Part shown: one piece after another, positions 44,884 to 54,410 of the stretch | Numbering within the stretch: the first letter of the stretch is position 1 | Layout of the letters: every line of letters begins with the position of its first letter | From: JAHCHG01 sp041394845 | GTDB lineage: Bacteria; Acidobacteriota; Blastocatellia; Pyrinomonadales; Pyrinomonadaceae | DNA: 64,000 bases | Reading direction: 5' to 3' | NCBI GenBank assembly: GCA_041394845.1 | Contig: JAWKHL010000001.1 | Coordinates: 682,001-746,000, forward strand | Translations under genes and position numbers: made by a program | Notes under the pieces: model-generated | The model's input: only the letters and a program-made list of their open reading frames with translations | Databases searched by the model: none | Told to the model about the DNA's origin: nothing

Positions 44884-45597
44884 GTGAATTTACCGAATTA
44901 TCTGACATTGACCCGAATCGTCATCGTCCCGCTGTTGGTGGTGGTTTTGTTGACGCCCGTTTCCGAGGCCTGGTTCGGGATCCGGGGTTATGCTCTGGCC
45001 ATCGTGATTTTTCTGATCGCCTCCCTGACCGACATCCTCGACGGTCATCTGGCCCGAAAACGAAATCAGGTTTCAAAAATGGGGGCCCTCCTCGATCCCA
45101 TCGCCGACAAGTTATTGGTTTCGGCCGCCCTCATCGTTTTGGTCGAAAAACATCTGGCGCCGGCCTGGGCCGTCGTGATCATCCTCGGCCGGGAATTCAT
45201 CGTCACTGGGTTGCGGTCGGTGGCGGCCAGCGAGGGAATCATCATCTCGGCCCAAAAGGTCGGCAAGATCAAAATGTGGGCCCAATGCGTGGCCATCGTC
45301 TCGCTTCTGGTCGCCGGCGCAACGGGCGATCCGCCGGTTTCCAATTTCGGCTGGGTTTTGCCATCCTTCCGTTTTTGGGAGGTGGCCGAGGTTCATCAGG
45401 CCTTCGAACATCTTTTTTCCTTATCCCTCAGCACCAACGACTGGAAGGTCTTCGGTTATCTGGTCGGCCGGGGCGCTCTGTGGGTGGCCGTGATCACGGC
45501 CTGCTGGTCTATGTACGGGTATTTTCGTTTCTTCCTGAAGGAAAACAGAAAAAGGAAGCAAGCGCCGGTTCTGGCCAAAAAAGAAACCGCCGGTTGA
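44884..45597 (+). CDS. pgsA: CDP-diacylglycerol-glycerol-3-phosphate 3-phosphatidyltransferase
   Basis: 237 aa inner-membrane enzyme making phosphatidylglycerophosphate from CDP-diacylglycerol and glycerol 3-phosphate. The CDP-alcohol phosphatidyltransferase signature D-G-x2-A-R-x8-G-x3-D-x3-D is complete (DGHLARKRNQVSKMG...LDPIADK). It starts VNLPNYLTLTRI, the usual N-terminus of PgsA, from a GTG with AAAGG close upstream. A hydrophilic insertion (about residues 145-180) precedes the last helices, so it is longer than the usual ~190 aa. It is a single gene with its own promoter. Confidence 0.92.
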   Translation: MNLPNYLTLTRIVIVPLLVVVLLTPVSEAWFGIRGYALAIVIFLIASLTDILDGHLARKRNQVSKMGALLDPIADKLLVSAALIVLVEKHLAPAWAVVIILGREFIVTGLRSVAASEGIIISAQKVGKIKMWAQCVAIVSLLVAGATGDPPVSNFGWVLPSFRFWEVAEVHQAFEHLFSLSLSTNDWKVFGYLVGRGALWVAVITACWSMYGYFRFFLKENRKRKQAPVLAKKETAG

Positions 45598-45700
45598 GAT
45601 TAAAAAAGGTGTTTGGTTTTTTGCCTTCCACCGTTCGGTTTGAGCCTCCAAAACCTCCCTTTCGGAATTGTCAACGACCTCCCCGTAAATCCTTGCAATC

Positions 45701-45717
45701 ATTTACAAAACTTTACA
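45701..45717 (+). promoter_or_regulatory. Imperfect TTTACA direct pair upstream of DUF5666-like gene
   Basis: ATTTACA (45701-45707) and CTTTACA (45711-45717) are spaced 10 bp apart. This is a variant of the pairs at 6201 and 40733. No well-placed -10 box follows, so it is weak. Confidence 0.2.
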
Positions 45718-45839
45718 TAAAAAGGGAAACTTTTCAGATAGAATCAACGTCTTTACTGAGGATTCAGTAAGCAACCATTTTACCTTGTGAAACGTATAAT
45801 AACTGTCGGTTAATACATTCAAAAGGAAAAAAATCAAAG

Positions 45840-47054
45840 ATGCGAAAATTATTATTTTTATCAGTTTTATTGATCATCGGTGCGGGCATTTTCACCAGCG
45901 TGTTCGGACAGGCCGATGTCGGAATTCAGGCCAAGTTCGCCGGCGGCGAGGTGGTTTCGGTTTCCGATTCAAAGATCGTTTTGAAAACCAAGGACGGTGA
46001 GATCGAAGTGGTTTTATCCGAGTCAACCGCCTATAAAAGGGTCCCGCCGGAGAATCCGACCCTCAAAGCGGCGGTCGATTCGAATTTTTCCGAGATCGGC
46101 ACCGGGGATAAGTTGTTGGTAACCGGAACGGTGGGCGAAGATAAAAAAAGCGTTCCCGCCAAGACGATTTATCTGATCACCAAATCCGACATTGCCCAGA
46201 GGCAGGCCAAAGAGAGCCAGGAATGGAAAACCCGCGGGATCGCCGGTAAAGTGGTTTCGGTCGATCCGCTCAACAAGGAGATCACGATTTCCACCCGGAG
46301 CATCGTCGGGGAGACAAAAACTGTGATTTCCCCCAAAGAAGAGGTTCACTACAAGCGTTACGCTCAGGATTCGATCAAATTCAGCGAGGCCACCGAAAGC
46401 ACTCTCGGCGCGATCAACCCCGGCGATATGATCCGGGCCCTCGGAGATCGGGGCGAAAGCAACACTTTTAAGGCCGAACTCATTGTCACCGGCGCCTTCC
46501 AAACCACGGCGGGGACGATCTTATCCGTCGATCCGGAGAAAAACGAGGTGACGGTCAACGACATTCAAACCAAAAAACCGGTAACCGTGGTTATCAGCCA
46601 GACCTCGATCGTCAAGGAATTCCCGGCCGAAATGGCCCAGAGACTGGCCATGATGCAGATGATGCGGGCATCCGGGGCCCAGCCTCCGCAAGGGGGCGGC
46701 CAGCGTCAGGGCGGCGATCGTCCGCCCCAGGAAAACGCTGGAAGCGGACAACAATCCGGACAGGGACGGCCCGGAATGGGCGGCGGAATGCGCGGCGGTT
46801 CGATCGACGATATGCTCGAACGGTTCCCCAACATCACGGTTGCCGATCTCAAGGTCGGTGAAATGATCGCGGTCTCAAGTTCCAAAACGGCAAACCCCGA
46901 ACGGATCACGGCGATTAAATTGCTTTCGGGGGTCGAGCCTTTCTTAAAAGTTCCGCAGATGACGGCCGGACGCGGAGGACGCGGCGGTCAATCGGGCGGC
47001 CAGGATTCCGGTTTTAACATTCCGGGTCTTGATGACGGATTCGGAGTTCCCTAA
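45840..47054 (+). CDS. Exported DUF5666-like protein with Gly/Arg/Gln-rich segments
   Basis: 404 aa. Signal peptide residues 1-23 (ending SVFGQ). Three similar beta-rich blocks (GGEVVSVSDSKIVLKTKDGEIEV; AGKVVSVDPLNKEITISTRS; AGTILSVDPEKNEVTVNDIQ) resemble DUF5666, an OB-like fold of unknown role. A low-complexity segment (QPPQGGGQRQGGDRPP and following) and the C-terminus (AGRGGRGGQSGG) are rich in Gly, Arg and Gln. The same composition appears in the TonB receptor encoded 139 bp downstream, which suggests a partner function at the outer membrane. ATG 45840 follows AAAAGG. Confidence 0.75.
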   Translation: MRKLLFLSVLLIIGAGIFTSVFGQADVGIQAKFAGGEVVSVSDSKIVLKTKDGEIEVVLSESTAYKRVPPENPTLKAAVDSNFSEIGTGDKLLVTGTVGEDKKSVPAKTIYLITKSDIAQRQAKESQEWKTRGIAGKVVSVDPLNKEITISTRSIVGETKTVISPKEEVHYKRYAQDSIKFSEATESTLGAINPGDMIRALGDRGESNTFKAELIVTGAFQTTAGTILSVDPEKNEVTVNDIQTKKPVTVVISQTSIVKEFPAEMAQRLAMMQMMRASGAQPPQGGGQRQGGDRPPQENAGSGQQSGQGRPGMGGGMRGGSIDDMLERFPNITVADLKVGEMIAVSSSKTANPERITAIKLLSGVEPFLKVPQMTAGRGGRGGQSGGQDSGFNIPGLDDGFGVP

Positions 47055-47193
47055 ACGAGTCGAAAAATTCCTTATAAGGAGACGGGAGGATGGCAGTCAA
47101 GGGCCGGTTTGAAAGCTAAATATTCAAATTATTAAATCCAAAAAAGAATTACTTTTTAAACCAGAAGGCCGCCATCCTCTATTTTTATCCAAA

Positions 47194-50184
47194 ATGAAAA
47201 AAATCACTTTTATTTTTTTAATCAGCCTTTTTATTTTATCAGCCAATACATCCTTTTACGCTCAACAAACCGGGGGAATCACCGGTCAGGTTGAAGATAC
47301 CCTGAGCGCGGTGGTCGTCGGTGCGACAGTCATCGCCGTCAATTCGGAAGGAGAGGAAAAAACCACCGTTACCAACCGGGACGGTGAGTTCACTTTCAAA
47401 GGACTCCAGCCGGGAACTTACATCATCCGGGTTATCGCCCAGAATTTCGCTTTTTACGAAAATCCGGAGGTCGAGGTCAAGGCCGGGGAACAGCAAAAAG
47501 TTTCCGTTTCCCTGACCTTGGAAACCGTCGAGGAACAGGTTGAGGTCGGAGCGCCGGATCAGGCATCCACCGACCCCGACAACAACCTTACCCAAACCCG
47601 TTTAAGCGAAAAGGACCTCGAAGCGTTGCCCGATGACCCGGACGAACTTGAAGCCGCTTTGCAGGCGCTGGCCGGACCTTCGGCGGGACCCAACGGCGGC
47701 CAGATCTATATCGACGGATTTACCGGCGGACAGCTTCCACCAAAGGAGTCGATCCGTGAGATCCGGATCAACTCCAATCCCTTTTCGGCGGAATTCGACC
47801 GGCTCGGTTTCGGCCGGATCGAGATCTTGACCAAACCCGGCTCGGACAAATTCCGCGGACAGGCGTTTTTTAACTTCAATGACGAAAGCCTCAATTCGCG
47901 CAATCCCTTTGCGGTCAACCGCGCCCCGAGCCAGACCCGTTACTACGGGGGCAGCGTCAGCGGTCCGCTCCAGAAAGGGAAGTCGTCCTATTTCATCGAC
48001 ATCAGCAACCGGGAAGTGGATAACGGTTCACTGCTCAACGCGCAGACGCTCGATTCCGCTCTAAATATCGTGTCGCTCAATCAGGAATTCACCCAACCCA
48101 CCCGCCGGTTTTCATTCAGCCCGCGGATCGATTACCAGTTGAACGACAAAAACACTCTGGTCGCCCGTTACAGTTTTTCCCGCAACACGGCCGACAATCA
48201 GGGCATCGGGGACACTTCGCTGCCTTCGAGGGCTTATGAAACCTCAAACCGGAACCACGAAGTCCGTTTGACGGAAACCATGATCATCAATTCAAAAACG
48301 GTCAATGAGACCCGTTTTGAGTTTGAAAACTCCGACCGCGAAGTTACCGGGGACAACACCATTCCGACCATCAGCGTCCCCTCGGCCTTTACCGGTGGCG
48401 GAGCCCAGATCGGCTTGAACTTCACTCGTGAAAAAAGTATCGAACTCCAGAATTACACCACCACCTCGCTCGGTAAAAACAACCGGCACGCGGTCAAATT
48501 CGGCTTCCGCCTGCGGAGCAACTGGCTCGAAGACCGATCGGAATCCAATTATGGCGGAACGTTCGTTTTCTCCGGATTTTTCGCTCCCAACGATCCGTTT
48601 GACCTGAACGGCGACGGTTTGGTTTCGCCGATCGAACAATACCGGGCGAAGATCTCGGGGGCGACCGACGACCGCTACAACCCGAGCCAGTTCAGCATCA
48701 CCTCCGGTAATCCTTTGGCCAGCGTCTCACAGACCGATATCGGTCTTTTCGTTACCGACGACTGGCGCGTCAATCCGGGATTGACCCTCAGCTTCGGTCT
48801 GCGTTACGAAAACCAGACCAACATCAGCGACAATTTGAACTTTGCCCCTCGTTTCTCTTTTGCCTGGTCGCCCGGTGCGGGCGGGGCCCGTCCCCCGAAA
48901 ACGGTTTTCCGCGGCGGGATCGGGATCTTTTACGACCGGTTCAGCGACAACTACACGCTGAACGCCGACCGCTTCGACGGGGTTCAGCAGTTCAGCTACA
49001 TCGTTCGGCCCGAAGATACCGAGTCGATTGCGCTTTTATCCCAGCCGGTATTTACCCTTGACGGTGTAACCAATGTGCCGACGGCCACACAACTCGGAAA
49101 CATTCTGCCATTGGCCAATACCATCCGGAGAGTCTCGCCGGATTTGCAATCGCCCTATACGATTCAGACCGTTTTCAGCGTCGAAAGACAGCTTCCCGGC
49201 AGGATCACCGTAAGCGCCAGCTACATCGGGGCGCGAACTCTGCATCAACTCCGGGCCCGGAATATCAACGCTCCGATCTGCCCGACCTTTATCGATTGCC
49301 AGACCGCGCCGGTTCCCGATCCGACGCTCGGTGACGTCTATCAATACGAATCGAGCGGTTACAGCAATCAGCAACAACTCGTGGTCGGCATCCGTTCCTT
49401 CCTCAATCGCAATTTTTCGCTCTTCGGAAACTATCGATTGGGAAGCGCCAAAAGCGACAGCGACGGCGGCGGAAGTTTCCCGGCCTACTCCTACGATCTG
49501 AACGGCGAATACGGACGTTCGAGTTTTGACATCCGTCATTTCTTCATCGTCGGCGGTTCTTTCGGAATGCCCTGGGGAGTTCGTCTCAGCCCATTCATCA
49601 TCGCCAATTCCGGTCGGCCTTTTAACATCATTACCGGGATCGATACCAACAACGATTCGCTTTACACCGAGCGTCCGACCTACGCGCAACTTTCCAGCCG
49701 TTGCAACGAACTGGGGCTGACCAATTCGTTTTGCGATGTTTCCGGGGTTTCCGATCTCAACCAAACCATTCCCCGAAACTACGGCCGGGGTCCGTCGAGC
49801 GTAACCGTCAATCTGCGGGTCAACAAGACCTTCGGTTTCGGCAAATCGGCTGATTCGGGGGCCAGCGCCGGAAATCAACAGGGCGGCCAGGGCGGCGGCG
49901 GCGGACGCGGCGGTCGTCGGGGCGGCGGTTTCGGCGGCGGACGCGGAGGCGGCGGTTTCGGCGGCGGCGATTCACGCAGTCCTTACAATCTGACGGTCGG
50001 AATTAACTTCAACAATCTGTTCAATACGGTTAACTTCGCCAATCCGGTCAGCAACTTAAGTTCGAGCCGGTTCGGTCAATACGTTGCCACACAGGGCGGC
50101 TTCGGCGGCTTTCGCGGCGGCGGGGGCGGCGGAAACGATTCCGGCAACCGTCGGATTGAACTTCAGTTGCGGTTTAGTTTCTAA
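47194..50184 (+). CDS. TonB-dependent receptor with Gly-rich barrel loops
   Basis: 996 aa outer-membrane transporter. Signal peptide (about residues 1-24, ending SFYAQ), carboxypeptidase-regulatory-like domain (GGITGQVEDTLSAVVVGATV), a plug region, then a barrel of the same family as the receptor at 667, ending RIELQLRFSF with terminal Phe. The plug lacks the LPLNGRNF motif and instead has DGFTGGQLPPKESIREIRI. Near the C-terminus two low-complexity inserts, one of about 35 residues almost only Gly/Arg/Phe (GGGGGRGGRRGGGFGGGRGG) and one GGFGGFRGGGGGG, interrupt predicted strands. The substrate is unknown. It may act with the upstream DUF5666-like protein. Confidence 0.9.
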   Translation: MKKITFIFLISLFILSANTSFYAQQTGGITGQVEDTLSAVVVGATVIAVNSEGEEKTTVTNRDGEFTFKGLQPGTYIIRVIAQNFAFYENPEVEVKAGEQQKVSVSLTLETVEEQVEVGAPDQASTDPDNNLTQTRLSEKDLEALPDDPDELEAALQALAGPSAGPNGGQIYIDGFTGGQLPPKESIREIRINSNPFSAEFDRLGFGRIEILTKPGSDKFRGQAFFNFNDESLNSRNPFAVNRAPSQTRYYGGSVSGPLQKGKSSYFIDISNREVDNGSLLNAQTLDSALNIVSLNQEFTQPTRRFSFSPRIDYQLNDKNTLVARYSFSRNTADNQGIGDTSLPSRAYETSNRNHEVRLTETMIINSKTVNETRFEFENSDREVTGDNTIPTISVPSAFTGGGAQIGLNFTREKSIELQNYTTTSLGKNNRHAVKFGFRLRSNWLEDRSESNYGGTFVFSGFFAPNDPFDLNGDGLVSPIEQYRAKISGATDDRYNPSQFSITSGNPLASVSQTDIGLFVTDDWRVNPGLTLSFGLRYENQTNISDNLNFAPRFSFAWSPGAGGARPPKTVFRGGIGIFYDRFSDNYTLNADRFDGVQQFSYIVRPEDTESIALLSQPVFTLDGVTNVPTATQLGNILPLANTIRRVSPDLQSPYTIQTVFSVERQLPGRITVSASYIGARTLHQLRARNINAPICPTFIDCQTAPVPDPTLGDVYQYESSGYSNQQQLVVGIRSFLNRNFSLFGNYRLGSAKSDSDGGGSFPAYSYDLNGEYGRSSFDIRHFFIVGGSFGMPWGVRLSPFIIANSGRPFNIITGIDTNNDSLYTERPTYAQLSSRCNELGLTNSFCDVSGVSDLNQTIPRNYGRGPSSVTVNLRVNKTFGFGKSADSGASAGNQQGGQGGGGGRGGRRGGGFGGGRGGGGFGGGDSRSPYNLTVGINFNNLFNTVNFANPVSNLSSSRFGQYVATQGGFGGFRGGGGGGNDSGNRRIELQLRFSF

Positions 50185-50209
50185 TCCTTTAACCGGCACA
50201 ACCGAATGA

Positions 50210-50250
50210 AAAGATGGGGGATGAAAGTTAAACTTTTGTTTCCCATCTTT
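50210..50250 (+). terminator. Weak terminator-like hairpin
   Basis: AAAGATGGG (50210-50218) pairs with CCCATCTTT (50242-50250), 9 bp. No T-run follows, so termination is uncertain. It lies between the receptor and the next gene and may instead affect mRNA stability. Confidence 0.35.
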
Positions 50251-50302
50251 CGTATTGAAAGGGAAAATTTCGGTGAAAAATCAGTTTTTTACGAGGAGAA
50301 TT

Positions 50303-51058
50303 ATGAGAATTTTTTTGAGCTTTGTCGTGGTCGGGATATTGGCAATTGGAGGGTTCGCACAAACCAAGAATGTTGAGAAGCCGAAGGAAACCCCGGCTCC
50401 TTCGAAGGGTGCGTCGAAAAGTTCGGATCCGTTGATGGATCTGGCCAACCTGACGCTCAAGGCGCACGGCGGCGAAAAGTTGAAAAATTTGAAATCACTG
50501 ACCATTTCCGGTTCGGTCGATATCACGCCTTCAAATGTCCCGCAGGCAATTCCCGCCAGTTTTATAACCATCTTTTCCGGAGACAAATATCTGTTTGAAC
50601 TTAATAATCCCTTCCAGCCGCTCAAACAGACCTATGACGGCAATCAGACCTATTCAAACGTCCAGAACGGTTTTAATCTCCCCCCGATCAACCGCCTCGG
50701 TTTTCCGGTCATCTCCCGGATCGGCGACAAGGATTTCGTCATCTCGGCTTTGGCCGATGATAAAGAGGCCAAAAAGGGTTTTCGGATAACCACGCCGGAA
50801 GGCTATTACACAGATTTTTACGTGGATAAAAAGACGGGGCAGGTCAAAAAGTACGAATCGAAATATCTGGTCAACGGCCGGGACGTGACGACCTCGGTTG
50901 AAATAGATAAATGCCGGGAGGTCGAAGGCGTCGTCATCCCCGAAAAATACGCCCAGCGATTTGAAACGGGACAATTTACCATTTACGCCGAGTTCAAGGC
51001 CAAACAGATCGAGGTCAACAGGGAACTCGATCAGGATATCTTCGTGTTGAAACAGTAA
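50303..51058 (+). CDS. Exported LolA-like / outer-membrane lipoprotein-sorting-type protein
   Basis: 251 aa with a signal peptide (residues 1-19, ending GGFAQ), a Lys/Pro/Ser-rich linker and a beta-rich body (KLKNLKSLTISGSVDI; PFQPLKQTYDGNQTYSNV; YYTDFYVDKKTGQVKKYESKY; VVIPEKYAQRF). The pattern recalls periplasmic proteins of the LolA/LolB fold that bind lipid or apolar ligands, but this is fold-level similarity only. ATG 50303 follows GAGGAG by 5 nt. It ends before a strong bidirectional terminator. Confidence 0.65.
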   Translation: MRIFLSFVVVGILAIGGFAQTKNVEKPKETPAPSKGASKSSDPLMDLANLTLKAHGGEKLKNLKSLTISGSVDITPSNVPQAIPASFITIFSGDKYLFELNNPFQPLKQTYDGNQTYSNVQNGFNLPPINRLGFPVISRIGDKDFVISALADDKEAKKGFRITTPEGYYTDFYVDKKTGQVKKYESKYLVNGRDVTTSVEIDKCREVEGVVIPEKYAQRFETGQFTIYAEFKAKQIEVNRELDQDIFVLKQ

Positions 51059-51081
51059 AAGGAAAGGGCGAGGTTTAAAAT

Positions 51082-51128
51082 AAAAAAAGCGCGGCAAAAT
51101 CCCCGGATGCGGGCGGCCGCGCTTTTTT
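51082..51128. terminator. Bidirectional intrinsic terminator
   Basis: GCGCGGC (51089-51095) pairs with GCCGCGC (51116-51122), with an inner GC stem, flanked by A7 and T6. It ends the + strand gene at 51058 and the ribosomal/frr operon on the - strand at 51133. Confidence 0.85.
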
Positions 51129-51132
51129 GTTC

Positions 51133-51693
51133 TCAAACGCTCATTATTTCTTCTTCTTTGTTTTTGGCGAGTTCGTCGATCTTTTTGATGTGGGTATCGG
51201 TCAGATTCTGAACTTCGTTAAAGCCGCGATGCTCTTCATCCTCGGAGATTTCCTTGTCCTTTGTCATTTGCTTTAAGGAATCGTTGGCCTGATGACGAAC
51301 GTTTCGAATGGCGATCCGGTGTTCTTCGGCGATTTCGCCGACCTGTTTGGCCATCTGCATCCGTCTTTCTTCGTTGAGGGCCGGGATCGGGAGCCGGATC
51401 AGTTTTCCGTCATTTGAGGGATTCAGGCCCAGATTGGCCTGATTGATGGCTTTTTCGATCTCGCCGACCTGCGTGGCGTCCCAGGGTTGAACCAGCAACA
51501 TCTGCGGTTCGGGGACGCTGATCGAAGCCATCTGATTGAGCGGGGTCGGGGTGCCGTAATAATCGACCATCACGCCGTCCAAAATCCCGACCGTGGCCCG
51601 TCCGGTGCGGACGTTGGCCAGTTTTCTTTTGAAATCTTCGATCACCGACTCCATTTTCGGTTTGGTTTCTTTGGTAACAATAGCTACGCTCAT
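51133..51693 (-). CDS. frr: Ribosome recycling factor
   Basis: 186 aa, the standard length. It dissociates ribosomes from mRNA after termination, together with EF-G. Family signatures are present: VRTGRATVGILDGVMVDYYGTPTPLNQ and LNEERRMQMAKQVGEIAEE. It is the last gene of the rplM-rpsI-rpsB-tsf-pyrH-frr block, 32 bp after pyrH, and is followed by a bidirectional terminator. Confidence 0.97.
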   Translation of the reverse strand: MSVAIVTKETKPKMESVIEDFKRKLANVRTGRATVGILDGVMVDYYGTPTPLNQMASISVPEPQMLLVQPWDATQVGEIEKAINQANLGLNPSNDGKLIRLPIPALNEERRMQMAKQVGEIAEEHRIAIRNVRHQANDSLKQMTKDKEISEDEEHRGFNEVQNLTDTHIKKIDELAKNKEEEIMSV

Positions 51694-51725
51694 ATTCTCC
51701 TCTTTTTGAATCTGCTTAAAAAAAA

Positions 51726-52466
51726 TTATCCGGCGGTTTGAGAACGTCCGTTGCCGGTGACCAGGGTGCCGATCGAAAGGTCGCCCTGAACGGCCCTTAC
51801 GATGTTGCCGGAATGCCTCATGTTAAAGACCATGATCGGCAAATTATTGTCCATACACAGCGAAATCGCCGAAGCATCCATCACCCGAAGCTGTTTTTCC
51901 AAAACTTCCTGATAGGATATTTTTTCAAACCGGGTGGCGTCGGGTTGAGTGAGCGGATCGGCCGTATAAATGCCATCGACTTTGGTTCCCTTGAAAATCA
52001 CCTCGGCTTTGATCTCCAGCGCCCGCAATGCGGCGGCCGAATCGGTGGTAAAAAACGGATTCCCGGTTCCCGCCGCGAAAATCACGACGCGGCCTTTTTC
52101 CAGATGCCGGATGGCCCGGCGGCGGATGAAGGGTTCGGCCAGTTGAGGTATGTCTATGGCCGAGAGGGCGCGGGTGTAAACGTCGAGTTTTTCCAGCGCA
52201 TCCTGCAGAACGACCGCGTTCATCACCGTCGCCAGCATTCCGATGTAATCGGCGCTGGCCCGGTCCATATTGCCCGCGCTTTTTGAAACCCCGCGAAAGA
52301 TATTGCCCCCGCCGACGACGATGGCAATTTCAACCCCGAGTTCCTGAACCGCCTTGATCTCCTCGGCCACGGCCCGGGCGACATCGACATCGATGCCGTA
52401 ACTCTGTTCCCCCATTAAAGCCTCGCCGGAAAGTTTCAGTAAAATTCGCTTGAATGCAGGTTTCAT
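51726..52466 (-). CDS. pyrH: UMP kinase
   Basis: 246 aa amino-acid-kinase-fold enzyme, UMP + ATP to UDP. Motifs: KRILLKLSGEALMG at the N-terminus, VVGGGNIFRG, and TGNPFFTTDSAAALRA. A GTG at 52484 would add six residues, but that extension is encoded by the heptamer repeat just upstream, so ATG 52466 (MKPAFKRILLKLSGEA) is preferred. Its place between tsf and frr is the usual one. Confidence 0.96.
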   Translation of the reverse strand: MKPAFKRILLKLSGEALMGEQSYGIDVDVARAVAEEIKAVQELGVEIAIVVGGGNIFRGVSKSAGNMDRASADYIGMLATVMNAVVLQDALEKLDVYTRALSAIDIPQLAEPFIRRRAIRHLEKGRVVIFAAGTGNPFFTTDSAAALRALEIKAEVIFKGTKVDGIYTADPLTQPDATRFEKISYQEVLEKQLRVMDASAISLCMDNNLPIMVFNMRHSGNIVRAVQGDLSIGTLVTGNGRSQTAG

Positions 52467-52472
52467 AAATTT

Positions 52473-52556
52473 GTCAGCAGTCACCAGTCAGCAGTCAGCA
52501 GTGATTGTTGATTTGAAGAATAATCTGCTCACTGCGGACTGCTTACCGCTTACTAA
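52473..52556. repeat. Heptamer-repeat inverted repeat (CAGTCAG family)
   Basis: Left arm: tandem CAGTCAG/CAGTCAC units (52475-52504). Right arm: the degenerate complement with CTGCTCACTGCGGACTGC (52527-52544) and flanks. It lies between tsf and pyrH. The loop contains TTGATTTGAAG. Confidence 0.75.
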
Positions 52557-52559
52557 TAT

Positions 52560-53228
<669 letters not shown>

Positions 53229-53266
53229 AATTTACTCCAAAAAATAATATCTGATATTTAGTTTAT

Positions 53267-53309
53267 AAAAAAGCGTAGCTCACCAATTTAACAAGGATAA
53301 GAGCTACGC
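53267..53309 (-). terminator. Intrinsic terminator or attenuator between rpsB and tsf
   Basis: GCGTAGCTC (53273-53281) pairs with GAGCTACGC (53301-53309); on the minus strand it is followed by TTTTTT. It may lower transcription of tsf-pyrH-frr relative to rpsB, as described for the rpsB-tsf intergenic region in other bacteria. Confidence 0.65.
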
Positions 53310-53335
53310 TTTCAAAGTTAAAAATTGTTACTTAC

Positions 53336-54400
53336 CTAAGCGGATGCTTCTGTCTTTTCCTCATCCGAATCGGATTCTTCTTCGGTGGATGCTTCGGTTT
53401 TTTCCCCTTCCGATTCGATTTCCTCTTTGGCATCTTCGACCGTTACGTTTTCGACGGCATCGGCAACGTTCTCGTCGGCGCTTTGGGGAACATCGGGTTT
53501 TTCTTCCCCGGTCGCTCCGGCGACATCGGGAGTCCCGGCTCCCTCGGCATCAGCCGTTTCCTCGACCGGAGGAGTTTCCTCCACCGCCGCGGTCGTTTGA
53601 TCGGCCGCTTGCGCTTCGGTTTCCTGTGCCGGAGCGGGAGGTGCGGTTTCGGATTTTTCCTCGGACTTGGCGACCGCCGCGGCCGCTTCCTGCTGGGATT
53701 GCCCTTCGAGGGCGACGTTTTGGCCTTCGAGGATCGCATCGGCGACCCGGGAAGCGAAAAGGCGGATGGCCCGCAACGCATCATCGTTGCCGGGAATAAC
53801 GTAATCGACCCCTTCGGGCGAACAGTTGGTGTCAACCACGGCCACAACCGGTATGTTCAGCCGATTGGCTTCGGCCACGGCGATCTCTTCCTTGCGAACG
53901 TCAATGACAAACAGGATGTCGGGAAGCCCGCGCATCTCCTTGATGCCGGCCAGGTTCTTCATCAGTTTTTCATGTTCGCGGTCGAGCTGAAGCCTTTCTT
54001 TTTTGGTCAGCATTTCGAACCGCCCGTCTTCGCGCATCGATTCGATGTCCTTTAATTTCCGGATCGAATTCTGGACCGTTTGATAATTTGTCATCAAACC
54101 GCCGAGCCAGCGATTGTTGACGTAAAACTGCCCGCAGCGCACCGCTTCCTCCTGAATTGCCTCCTGGGCCTGACGCTTGGTTCCGACGAAAAGCATCTTC
54201 AAATTCGGCTTTTCGGTGTAAATCTCCTGAACGTAGGCCAGCGCATCGCGAAAAAGTTTCTGCGTTTTTTGCAGGTCGATAATATAAATGCCGTTGCGTT
54301 CCCCGAAAATATATTCCTTCATCTTCGGATTCCAACGGCGAACCTGATGCCCAAAGTGAACTCCCGCTTCGAGAAGCTCTTTCATTGTAACTGTAGCCAA
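53336..54400 (-). CDS. rpsB: Ribosomal protein uS2 with long acidic C-terminal extension
   Basis: 354 aa. Residues 1 to about 232 are a normal S2 (MKELLEAGVHFGHQVRRWNPKMK; NNRWLGGLMTNYQTV; VVAVVDTNCSPEGVDYVIPGNDDA). The remaining ~120 residues are low-complexity Ala/Glu/Pro/Thr/Asp (for example VAKSEEKSETAPPAP, ending EEKTEASA), with no Lys-rich RNA-binding stretch. S2 usually ends near 230-260 aa. The tail is probably disordered and solvent-exposed on the 30S body. A pseudoknot-like leader precedes the gene. Confidence 0.95.
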   Translation of the reverse strand: MATVTMKELLEAGVHFGHQVRRWNPKMKEYIFGERNGIYIIDLQKTQKLFRDALAYVQEIYTEKPNLKMLFVGTKRQAQEAIQEEAVRCGQFYVNNRWLGGLMTNYQTVQNSIRKLKDIESMREDGRFEMLTKKERLQLDREHEKLMKNLAGIKEMRGLPDILFVIDVRKEEIAVAEANRLNIPVVAVVDTNCSPEGVDYVIPGNDDALRAIRLFASRVADAILEGQNVALEGQSQQEAAAAVAKSEEKSETAPPAPAQETEAQAADQTTAAVEETPPVEETADAEGAGTPDVAGATGEEKPDVPQSADENVADAVENVTVEDAKEEIESEGEKTEASTEEESDSDEEKTEASA

Positions 54401-54410
54401 AATCTTAAAT

